20,491 bases of DNA, taken from assembly GCA_011763485.2 (NCBI GenBank), contig JAANSK020282602.1, forward strand, positions 1-20,491, given 5' to 3'. Made by a program: the position numbers and the translations under genes. The notes under the pieces were generated by a model. It was not told the origin of the DNA and ran no database searches. It saw only the letters and a program-made list of their open reading frames with translations. This stretch comes from Isoetes engelmannii. Taxonomy: Eukaryota > Streptophyta > Lycopodiopsida > Isoetales > Isoetaceae. Shown piece after piece: positions 7,966 to 15,922 of the stretch (position 1 is its first letter; the number at the start of each line of letters is the position of its first letter).

Positions 7966-10900
7966 ATGGCAGCAGGAGGAGGACCTATGGCTGCCTCTGT
8001 GGTGGCACCAGCTTCCGGAGGATCTGATACAAGGCGTTTTACCTTGCAAAGAGAGAGTGAACTCAGAGTCGAAGTTGGTATGGAAGCACCTTTGCGCATG
8101 CAGCTCCTTGCTGGTACAGCCGAGGTTTTTGGCACTGAGCTTCCACCTGTTTATTGGATCACATTCCCTCCTGCTCAAAAGTTTGCGGTATGTTTGGATG
8201 TAGATGTCCCTATTAGGCTCTTTAGTCTGGGTTAAATAGTTTTTGCTAGGGCTTAATAAAGAGGTAGAGCTGTTGTGTCAAAGACATACATGTGGAAAGC
8301 TGGAACTAGAAAACCTTTGTAGTTTTGTATCATATGTTGTTTTGTGTGCCTGACAGGTATTCACATGGAGCGGAGCTACATTAGAAATAGAAGGGCCTTC
8401 AGAAGTGGCTTACATTGCTGATGAGGTGCTAAACCAAATCTTTTCGCAGTCTCTTTTCTTTTTCCTCTGGTATAATTGGCAGTATGCCGTTGAAACGTTT
8501 TAACATGGTATGACAGGAATTGTTGGGAATTTACGTCACAGACACCGATGGTAAGCTATGTCAATGTTCATGCGGTGCTGGAAAATAGGCGGAAAAAGGC
8601 CCGCGATGCATCAGAAGGCCAACAACATGCTTCACAGGTATTATCATTTGCAATTTTGTTAGGTGTTAGGTAGTAAAAACCAATGGGGTCTTTTTGATAT
8701 CATTTTGTTTTTATTTTACTGTCATTTTCAAATACCATGATTTTGTTGAATATCAGTAATTTAGTGGCAGAAAAGCAAAAAATCTCCTTTATAGCAGCCA
8801 TGTTCTCGAATTTTAGGATATCCATTCTTTTGGGCAAGATCCTGTTCCAGAGATTCTGAATGCCTTTAACATCATACTGCCAGCTTGATTCTGGTATGCT
8901 GTTTCCATCTATCAAATGGACCTCAATTCCTTGACTTTCCATCGATTTCTGGAATCTTCCAGGACTTTAGCATGTGCACTTACCTTTATTTCTGTACTAG
9001 CCAGAATAAGTGCAATCTTTTCTCTTTGTTTCAGTTGCCTCAGGACGAAATTCAAGCTTCCCTCTCAAATGCCAATTTCATCTTTTCTGACGAAGTTGCT
9101 TGGAGCTAGATTTCTAGATCAGCCTGCAAAATAAACAAGGATTTTTCTTTCCCACAACCTGTTTTTAAAGAACACAATTTTCTCTTGTTCAATCTCATTC
9201 TTCGTCATTTTTTTTCTTGAAGTTTTGCAATATGACCTTCAGGTGAAATTAGTCTTTGTTTTCCATCTTCTAATTCCATCCTTCATGAGAGAATTTGCCT
9301 CCACCTGTGGACAAGATTCTAGAGCAATTTTCGCAGCAACTGTATCCTCTACCTACTTTTCAGTTTCATGCCTAGCAAGCTCTTCCGATACATGCTACTC
9401 ACAATAGCAATGTCAATGTCAATGTCAATATCAATGGATCCTCTATAAGTCTACATTAAGTAATAATCTCAGATGTGTTAGCTCAATTACCTTAGAATCA
9501 TTTGCAGTTGGATTGCAGTGTTCAAGTTCTAGTTTTCAGCTAATAAGATCTTGTCTAGAAAGTGGGCTAGGATAAAATATAAGGTCAGATTTTAAATTTA
9601 CTTGATTTGGGTCCTGTCTCAGACATTAGAATATGTAGCACAGATACACAGTATAACCACCTTACGATCAATTATATTTTGAGAATAGCAACCAAAGAAT
9701 GGAGACTCAAAATTGCAAATGTCAATTTTTTGAAAGAAGTCTTATTATAGTGCCTGGTGTTAGTGTTCAATTATTCGTTATTTTGAAGCTTCCATGCTAT
9801 GTTATGTAATTTTGACAGGGACCAAGGGTGATAGTTGTTGGACCTACTGATTCGGGCAAGAGCAGTTTAACAAGAATGTTACTTGGATGGGCAGCAAGGC
9901 AAGGTTGGAGGCCAATGTATGTTGATCTAGACATAGGACAAGGCTCTATAACTATTCCGGGAACTATTGCTGCTACTCCAATAGAGATGCCAATTGACCC
10001 TGTGGAAGGCATTCCTGTTGATGCTCCATTTGTGTACTTCTATGGCCATACTACTCCAAGGTGATCCTTGTGCATTCAGTTGTTTTCTGTTCTAAGATTT
10101 CCATAGTTCGTTAATATTTGAATTTGCTAAGATATGGTTTGGCCGGACAGTGGAAATCCAGACCTATACAAAGCTCTTGTAAAAGAATTGGCTCGTGTAC
10201 TTGACTCTCAATTTGCATCAAATGCTGATACCCGGGCTGCTGGAATGGTGATAAACACGATGGGCTGGGTTGAGGGGGTTGGTTATGAGGTAAATTGTTT
10301 ATTTTGACATGTTTGCTTTCAAGTTTTGATCATGCCTTTTGAGTTATTATCTTACTACTGCTTCTTTTCAGCTGCTTTTACATGCCATTGATGCTTTCAA
10401 TGCAAATGTTGTTCTAGTTCTTGGACAGGTAAATATAATTCAGAAGATGTTCTAGCTTGTTCTATATAATAATATCAAGAGCCTTGTGTGCAGGAAAAGC
10501 TATACAGTATGCTACACAGTGTGCTGCAGAATAAGCCTGGTGTTGATACTATAAAACTCCACAAGTCTGGTGGTGTGGTTGCACGTAACTCTAAATATCG
10601 ACAACGGACTCGGATTACGAGGACAAAGGTAGAATTCCTTTTTGCTGATCTAGGTAAATTAATGGTTTTAGTTATACGGATAAAAGGGTTCACTGAATCC
10701 ATCATCAACTCTCTATGATTTTCAAAGGATTTTTGTATGCTTTGTGGTTAACCTGTTGCATGCTGTACAGGAATATTTTTATGGTATATCAAATGAACTT
10801 CTACCACATCTGTCAGTTGCGAACTTTAATGAAATACAAGTTTTTAGAATTGGCGGTGGTCCACAGGCCCCAAGGTCTGCTCTTCCTATTGGTGCTGAAC

Positions 10901-11295
10901 CTACAGCTGATCCTACAAGGGTAGTTCCTGTTACCATTAGTAGGGACCTTCTACATGCAGTTCTGGCTGTATCTTATGCCAAGGATCCTGATCAAGTGCT
11001 TTCAAGGTAGGAGTGTTCAATTTTAGAAAACGTGTATAAGACATAATTTGAATGTGGCACGCACTTAGCCATTGCTTTTGGTGTAGCAGCAATGTAGCTG
11101 GATTCATATACATAACAGATATCGACATTCCTAGGTACTGATATCACACTCATAGTATTTGTTCTCTGGCTCAGTTTATTAACCTTCGTCTTCTTGATGT
11201 TATGTTACAGGAGAAAATTGACGTATTGTGCACCATGTCCGGGTACATTACCAAACAGTATCTTCATTGCAGGATCCCTGGCATGGGTTGAATAA
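7966..11295 (+). CDS. CLP1: CLP1 / CLPS3-like pre-mRNA cleavage complex II protein, 10 coding exons
   Basis: This gene encodes the CLP1 family P-loop protein of nuclear mRNA 3'-end processing (cleavage factor II, partner of PCF11); family members can be RNA 5'-hydroxyl kinases. Exons: 7966-8187, 8357-8425, 8542-8637, 9819-10060, 10151-10289, 10372-10428, 10494-10628, 10771-11006, 11090-11134, 11211-11295. All introns are GT-AG (65 to 1181 bp) and the frame closes to 441 residues, close to the roughly 444 of Arabidopsis CLPS3. The N-terminal beta domain (about 23-115) has RESELRVEV, GTAEVFGTELPP and VFTWSGATLEIEG. Walker A is GPTDSGKS (137-144), the Walker B-like strand VDLDIGQG (164-171), the clasp TMGW (246-249), and the lid is near KSGGVVARN (299-307). 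The C-terminal domain includes EYFYG (321-325), FRIGGGPQAP and ends AGSLAWVE. ATG 7966 is chosen because family proteins begin a short, Gly/Ala-rich stretch before the beta domain. All key motifs are intact, so it should be functional. Confidence 0.95.
8638..9818 (-). pseudogene. CLP1 intron 3 with antisense coding-like relics
   Basis: At 1181 bp this intron is seven times longer than the next longest. On its minus strand, 9396-9241 reads VSEELARHETEK, stop, VEDTVAAKIALESCPQVEAN, and 9046-8913 reads LRQLKQREKIALILASTEIK and on to SAHAKVLEDSRNRWKVKEL. In between is non-coding-like sequence. Both pieces are Glu/Lys/Ala-rich as in coiled-coil proteins, and possible splice sites lie at AAAGGTAAGT and CCACAGGTGG. 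A third frame, 8942-8700, is open for 80 codons (NSIPESSWQYDVKGIQNLWNR). I read this as an eroded gene fragment inserted in antisense, family unknown. A short CAATGT run lies at 9408-9434. Confidence 0.4.
11084..11089 (+). promoter_or_regulatory. NAGNAG tandem splice acceptor before CLP1 exon 9
   Basis: The acceptor reads TAGCAG. Using the second AG gives VLSSNVAG, which matches the family; using the first adds one serine (VLSSSNVAG) and keeps the frame. Such sites are known to give both products. Confidence 0.7.
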
Positions 11296-11700
11296 TTTAG
11301 AAAACTTGTGCCTGGTGTTTTTTTTCGTTAGTCTTGGGTCGTGGATGGTTTAATACAGGCCATGTAAATGAGATGCAGCTGATTTAGAATGCTCTTACTC
11401 GTGAAGAATGTCTATTCTTCAGCTGATAATTTTGAAATTCATGCATGGCAGTGCTTATAAATCCTAAGAGATAAAAAAATCATGTATTGAAATCTGTCAA
11501 TGTCTCCTTGACCACATACCTTTATTTGTACGTCATGGATGCCGGCTGGCTGTGCATTCTTGCACATCGGCTATGCATTCTTGCATTTTATAATGGAAAT
11601 GGGCTTGCCCATTCTTGATTTTACCTGCTGTAACAGGTCGTTTATGCCATTGTAGCTTGAAGATCCGTCCATGATGATGTGGAATGGGCTATGAGTCCAC
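11296..11700 (+). other. CLP1 3' flank, likely 3' UTR
   Basis: AT-rich, T-run-containing sequence after the stop, as expected for a plant 3' UTR. No canonical AATAAA is evident in the first 100 bases; TGTAAATG near 11364 could be a far-upstream element. Around 11545-11585 GCATTCTTGCA occurs twice in direct orientation, and AATGGGCTTGCCCATT (near 11595-11612) is a near-perfect short palindrome. No further gene is seen. Confidence 0.4.
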
Positions 11701-11786
11701 CATTCTTGGTGTTCCGGAGTGACTTGAACACCGGTTGCCCTTAATGGGACTCCCGGTGCTCCAGTCACTCTGGAACACCCAGAATG
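11701..11786. repeat. Foldback with 34-bp arms and 18-nt loop
   Basis: Arm 11701-11734 (CATTCTTGGTGTTCCGGAGT...) is complementary to 11753-11786 with about four mismatches, across an 18-nt loop. Size and near-complete pairing resemble a young plant small-RNA hairpin or a small foldback repeat. No gene context indicates which. Confidence 0.75.
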
Positions 11787-12049
11787 CTGTCCCCAAGGCC
11801 ATTTTACATAACAAGAAATTTATCGCGCAACCAAGGCCGCCGGGGGGCTAAATTGTGTCTATTGGGGCTACAATGCATATAGATAATCGACTTTGTGTTT
11901 GAGCCATTGCAAAGGCGCTGCAAGTATTTTTCTTCCCAACAGGAATTTATATTGGTTTAAACATCCGTCTGTTACGTCTAGACTTAAGGATTGAGTCCAA
12001 ATTTGTGATAGGTTGTATGTGGCATGCAAGAGTAAACTTAGCCATATTA
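11787..12049. other. Unassigned intergenic DNA
   Basis: A mixed-composition stretch with a GC-rich patch (GGCCGCCGGGGGGC near 11840) and otherwise AT-rich sequence. No gene, RNA or repeat boundary is seen. Confidence 0.4.
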
Positions 12050-12113
12050 GAAAGGAATTGATTCTAGGAATCGATTTTGATGAAAGGAATTGATTCTAGG
12101 AATCGATTTTGAT
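12050..12113. repeat. Perfect 32-bp tandem duplication
   Basis: Units 12050-12081 and 12082-12113 are identical. Each contains ATTGATTCTAGGAATCGAT, an imperfect palindrome with one mismatch. Identity implies a very recent event. Confidence 0.9.
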
Positions 12114-12143
12114 GAGGAGGATAACCCTCTCCTTGAGGGGATT

Positions 12144-12191
12144 ATGGCAAATAACCCTCGAGGCCGGCAGGCCGAGAGGGTTATTTGCCAT
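12144..12191. repeat. Perfect 16-bp inverted repeat, 16-nt GC-rich loop
   Basis: ATGGCAAATAACCCTC at 12144-12159 is exactly complementary to 12176-12191. The loop GAGGCCGGCAGGCCGA can pair further through GGCC/GGCC. A third ATAACCCTC lies at 12121. This is a stable hairpin in either RNA sense. Confidence 0.85.
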
Positions 12192-12253
12192 GATCCGCGA
12201 AATGGGAGGGTTTGCCTCCCTTAAAAACCCCTGTTCGAGCAGGTTAAGTAGAT

Positions 12254-12538
12254 CCAACACTGAAGTTTGTGATGCAAATTCGGAGGCCAACACTGAAGTT
12301 TGTGATGCAAATCCGGAGGCCATGGTAAGTCTGAGGCAAATCTAGCATGCCAAGGATATCCTGTTTACTCTGCAAATTAGAATACCCTTCATGTCAGAAT
12401 AGATCACATCTGGCAGAGTTTTGGGCAGAGGCTATTACAACCCCTGAAGAGGGCAACGCTGCAGCAGAGTTTTGGATAGAGGATGCTACAGAGTTTTGGA
12501 CAGAGGATGCTACAACCCTTGAAGAGGACAACGCTGCA
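12254..12538. repeat. Short tandem repeats within small open frames
   Basis: Units 12254-12286 and 12287-12319 (33 bp) differ by one base; in the plus frame 12109-12345 they encode an 11-residue repeat, NTEVCDAN(S/P)EA. Then 12413-12463, 12464-12488 and 12489-12538 are partial copies of a unit GCAGAGTTTTGG.CAGAGG.. ending GGCAACGCTGCA or GACAACGCTGCA. In frame 12347-12547 these give EFWAEA, EFWIEDAT and EFWTEDAT with TTxEExNAA. The open frames are short (78 and 66 codons) and unrecognised. They may be chance by-products of in-frame repeats. Confidence 0.7.
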
Positions 12539-12547
12539 GAGTTTTAG

Positions 12548-12870
12548 GCAATCCTGCCGAATGCCAGAACAAAGGCGAATCTGATGCTGGAAAATCCCTG
12601 AACAACCCGATTTCTCTACAGCCTCTATCCGTGGAACACCGGACTGCCAGATATTATCACAGCAGCTGTCCTTTTACTTCAACTCGTACAACCAACCTTC
12701 ACAGAAACGCTCTAATCCAAGGTGGATTCTCCAAGCCTTGATGCCAAACCAACCTATCTAGAATCGATCCTGAATCAGATCGATTAATCTTCCTGTTTAA
12801 AATGAAACTGATCTGCCGGAAGAGAGCAACGATCCCTTCTACAAAACTCAACGATCCTTTTGTACAGAGT
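12548..12870. other. Unassigned intergenic DNA
   Basis: From 12547 one plus frame stays open for about 64 codons without an ATG (NPAECQNKGESDAGKSLNNP...). Its composition is plausible but unrecognised. GATCGAT phrases recur (AATCGATCCTGAATCAGATCGATTAATC, near 12770-12790). Nothing else is seen. Confidence 0.3.
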
Positions 12871-12967
12871 GATAATCTCTCGAATATTCACTGGAAAAGC
12901 ATATTCGTGAGATTATCAACAATAATCTCTAGGATATTCTTTCAAAAAGCATATTCGACTGATTATG
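12871..12967. repeat. Two tandem copies of a 47-bp hairpin
   Basis: Unit 1 (12871-12917) folds as GATAATCTC/GAGATTATC plus inner CGAATAT/ATATTCG across a single T-T mismatch. Unit 2 (12921-12967) is a diverged copy with weaker pairing. The period is 50 bp. Confidence 0.75.
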
Positions 12968-12983
12968 CAATATAACCCTTGGT

Positions 12984-13012
12984 TGATCTAACGGTAGGCA
13001 ACGGTTAGATCA
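12984..13012. repeat. Short inverted repeat TGATCTAAC/GTTAGATCA
   Basis: Arms 12984-12992 and 13004-13012 are perfect 9-bp complements with an 11-nt spacer containing CGGT..ACG. It follows the hairpin pair at 12871-12967 and may be part of the same decayed element. Confidence 0.65.
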
Positions 13013-13158
13013 GGTTAACCTGCAAGGACAGGGGTTTAAGGATAGATAAATCTGGAATCTGCTGGCTTGGCTCCCCCATTTTTTTGTGGTAGAACGGGGA
13101 ACAAAACAACCGTTAAATTCTTCTTAAAACAAGGAACATTGTTGCACGAGGCAAATAC

Positions 13159-13332
13159 CCAATTTTGCTTCTAATTGAATGCAAAAGTCGATGCCTAGAA
13201 TTTAGAGCAACATTTCCACCCTCTTATTTGGTTCAAGGATTTAGTCCAATTTTGCTTCTAATTGAATGCAAAAGTCGATGCCTAGAATTTAGAGCAACAT
13301 TTCCACCCTCTTATTTGGTTCAAGGATTTAGT
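13159..13332. repeat. Perfect 87-bp tandem duplication
   Basis: Copies 13159-13245 and 13246-13332 are identical. The period is 29 codons, so a plus open frame with a 29-residue repeat (LLIECKSRCLEFRATFPPSY...) appears, but the frame is short and unrecognised. Identity over 87 bp marks a very recent event. Confidence 0.92.
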
Positions 13333-13416
13333 CCTAGCGCGAGGTAACTTTCAAGGATCTGTTTCAAGGAGTTGGCGAATGTATTGGGTGTGAAGTAGTG
13401 GCAGCAAAAAGTTAGG

Positions 13417-13757
13417 TGCAACTAGACATATTGAAATTGATTCCATCCCAGCTTTTCTATAACGATTTTCTTTTAAATTTCAAAGATTTGGATGCAACTA
13501 GACATATAAAAACCGATTCCATCCCAGGTTTTCTATAATGATTTTTATGGAAATTCCAAAAATTGAGCCTAAATTGGTTTGGCATGTTTTCACCCTGTGG
13601 GCTTTATGGAAATTCCAAAAATTGAACCTAAATTGGTTTGGCATGCCTTCACCCTGTAATGTATGTGGGCTTAGACTTCAGTATGCGAAGGAAAATGGAT
13701 GTTGCGCCTTATGTGGGCTTAGACTTTAGTATGCAAAGGGAAATGTATGAAGCAGCT
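13417..13757. repeat. Run of three successive local duplications (76, 59 and 48 bp)
   Basis: TGCAACTAGACATAT... at 13417 recurs at 13493 (period 76). TTATGGAAATTCCAAAAATT... at 13545 recurs at 13604 (period 59, few changes). TATGTGGGCTTAGACTT... at 13662 recurs at 13710 (period 48, more diverged). Each unit begins where the previous pair ends. Confidence 0.8.
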
Positions 13758-14347
13758 CTCCAAAGGGTACGACTACTACAGTCCACGTTCCCAAGCAAGG
13801 TGATCCCAGCCAGTGTACTAATTCATACATTATTGTCAACCAGGATAAGAAATTGGAAGGATGGAAGATAGGAAGAGCTGAAATGATAGGAACGGTAGTG
13901 CATACGAAAAGGCTAGGAAAGCAAAGCTAGAGAGCAGTTACAACAATAGGAACAAATGAAGAAGGAGAACAAAAGGATGAGGAAGCACAGTTGTCAAGGC
14001 AGTTCAAAGTCCTAGTTAATCCATTTAACCAGAGTGATACTGCAAGCCCTAGTTGACGCAGGAAATGAGATGCCTAGGGGTTTTACATAGTGCAAGACGT
14101 ATATAACATGTGAGTTAATTGAGATGGATTTTTTTGGACTTAAATCGTATGTATACACGTACGAAATTACAGAGTTTTTTTGGGGTAATCTAGTGTAATA
14201 TGCATACGACAAGGGTTTTTTTGAACCCTAGATAAGTCGTTTACGGATGGGTTTTTGTTGACCCTATCAACGCACATGGCGTATCCCCATTACAATAGGT
14301 GAAACCCCTGGGATTAGATGCCCAAATAAAGGAAAGGATGTGGTGCG
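13758..14347. other. Unassigned intergenic DNA
   Basis: A purine-rich part (13850-14000) is followed by AT-rich sequence with repeated T-runs and GTTTTTTT phrases. TCGTATGT...ACGTACGA near 14145-14165 is a short palindrome with one mismatch. No gene or RNA is recognised. Confidence 0.4.
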
Positions 14348-14584
14348 AGAGGGGGGATTGATCATCACTCCAGCACGTTTGGTTAGAGCTAGCACTCTGA
14401 CGATCTAAGAACCAGTGCTGCCTCCTATAAATGAATATCCAGAATCCTTAGATTCTAATATTTTATCAGGTGGTATTAAGCTAGTCAAGGGAGAAGGCTC
14501 TATCCTTCCCTCCCATATTATCCCCTCTATGATGGATTTCACACTCCAGACGAATCAAGGAATAAGTAGGATGAACTACTGGAA

Positions 14585-15283
14585 TTGATAGAAAGGGAGG
14601 ATATCTTCTCAACTGAAACTGAGATGAGTAAATTGGAAGAGGAGGACTGTATTGAAATGGTTCCTAATACCCCATTAGAAAATTACTGGACTTCAGTACA
14701 AAAACCTATGGGAAAGATACAAGAATACAAATTCGTCACAAGATCTCCAATGGAAGATTTGGTTGATGAATCAAATGGTTGATGAGGACAATTCTCAACA
14801 AATCTGAGACTCTCACATGGCCAAGAGTTGACTCAAGCCAAAGGCCTTATAAATCCATGTGGCCAGGGGAGTTGACTCAGGCCAAAAGCCTTATAAGTCC
14901 ATGTACTAAGGTAATGATTTATCTGCACAAAGTGGAGCCACTAATGTCTATCTGGAAGTATCATTTGAAGTATGACCAATGAGATCTTTGTCCCTCTAAG
15001 ACCACAAGCCCAAGTGTTGACTAAGATCAATGAACTTATAAATCCTACTGGCCAGGGAATTGATTCTAACCAACTCATTGATCCTATAAGCCCATTTGGC
15101 CAGGGTATGGACCTGATTCTCAATCAGGTCAATGGCCCTATAAGACCTGATTGCCAGGAGAATGAAGAGAAGAAGGATGAAAAGCTTTTTACCCGAATAC
15201 CTCTTAAAAGAGGCTACAAAAAGTCCACTTCTCCAAGAGCCCTTAATCTAAGGGTTCAGGAAAGAAAGAAATATCCAGCTTGA
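14585..15283 (+). pseudogene. LINE ORF1 C-terminal fragments with internal degenerate repeats
   Basis: 14585-14782 is acidic (EMSKLEEEDCIEMVPNTPLE, then MEDLVDESNG). Between 14818 and 15170 a unit recurs about five times across frames: Q(E/G/V)(L/I/M)(T/D)xxxx L-I-N/S/D-P-x-G. Examples are QELTQAKGLINPCG, LTKINELINPTGQG and DSNQLIDPISPFGQG. The DNA copies share GGCCAGGG.. and CTTATAA(A/G)TCC. The end is basic (KRGYKKSTSPRALNLRVQERK), as expected for an RNA-binding ORF1 tail. It ends in TGA (15281-15283), overlapping the ORF2 ATG. Confidence 0.55.
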
Positions 15284-15777
15284 TGAAGATTCTAACATGG
15301 AACATGAGAAATAGAAAGAGAGCTTTAATAGCCATCAAGGAGATGAAAGCTCAAATTATTCTTTTACAAGACATAGGCTCCCAGCCTTTGAAGCAGCCAT
15401 ATTAGGGGAATGGATCTTACCAGAGAGAGGCTTAGTATGGTCACCTGCTAATGGAACACTTGGAGGTATCTGGACCATTTGGTCTGGTATTGAATGTAGT
15501 AATACATATTCCCATCCCTCTAATAGGTGGACAGCTGCAGTTCTACAGATTGAAAGGAAAGATATTGCAGTTCTCAACATTTATGCTTCTACTGAACCAC
15601 CAGAAAGAGAAAAACAATGGAAATAAATTCAAAATTGGATTGATAATAATAGGATTGACTATATTCTTATGGGTGAAAAGCAAAAGCTTGAAAAAGAATT
15701 GAATATGACAAGGAAGGAAAGAGATGAATGGGATAAACTAATGTTGAACTTTTTGTTGCATTCTTGAAGTAACAAAA
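15283..15777 (+). pseudogene. LINE ORF2 endonuclease (APE-type) fragment
   Basis: ATG 15283 opens MKILTWNMRNRKRALIAIKE, matching the first strand of plant LINE endonucleases (K-I-x-x-W-N), then QIILLQDIG, where the catalytic Glu of the usual LLQE is Asp. A frameshift near 15370-15385 moves the rest to another frame: GLVWSPANGTLGGIWTIWSG, then RWTAAVLQIERKDIAVLNIY and EPPEREKQW, a stop, then IDYILMGEKQK. The GDFN metal-site motif expected after the ILMG strand is gone, apparently with a small deletion. KLEKELNMTRKERDEWDKLM then matches the segment after that motif. The copy cannot be active. Confidence 0.65.
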
Positions 15778-15922
15778 GAAAAGGGGACCATAGAACTTAC
15801 TGCCAGAGGTGTCACAAAAAGGTGGCACACTGACTATTCAATACAAAAACCTTTTGTGAAGCTTTTCGAGACTTTTATTCTGATCTACTAGGAATCACCA
15901 AAAAAGAATTAACCATGTTATA

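Larger units (their letters stand above)
14348..15922 (+). mobile_element. LINE relic, ORF1 tail plus start of ORF2, no reverse transcriptase
   Basis: Order: ORF1 fragments (from about 14359, LITPARLVRASTLTI, then 14585-14782 and 14972-15283), an ORF2 start at 15283 with an endonuclease of the APE (exonuclease-endonuclease-phosphatase) fold, and a last recognisable piece near 15850-15922 (FCEAFRDFYSDLLGITKKEL), which is the linker normally just before the reverse transcriptase. Several frame changes and stops break it. No reverse-transcriptase motif (such as YADD) follows. LINE copies usually lose the 5' end, so a copy lacking the 3' part implies a later deletion or rearrangement. Confidence 0.7.

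Noticed and set aside
8885-9407. Plus-strand open frames in CLP1 intron 3
   Set aside because: They are spliced out in the CLP1 model and have Phe/Ser/Leu-rich shadow composition; the minus-strand reading is the more coding-like one.
9797-10012. 71-codon minus-strand open frame
   Set aside because: Shadow of CLP1 exon 4, which contains the conserved Walker A region.
11571-11768. 65-codon minus-strand open frame
   Set aside because: It runs through the foldback at 11701-11786 and shows no domain; the hairpin explains its composition.
13083-13245. Possible tRNA-like A box (TGGTAGAACGG) and B box (GGTTCAAGGA)
   Set aside because: The boxes are about 150 bp apart, far more than in tRNA genes or tRNA-derived SINEs, and no cloverleaf forms.
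13165-13347. 60-codon open frame with a perfect 29-residue repeat
   Set aside because: Direct product of the 87-bp duplication; no start context, no family likeness.
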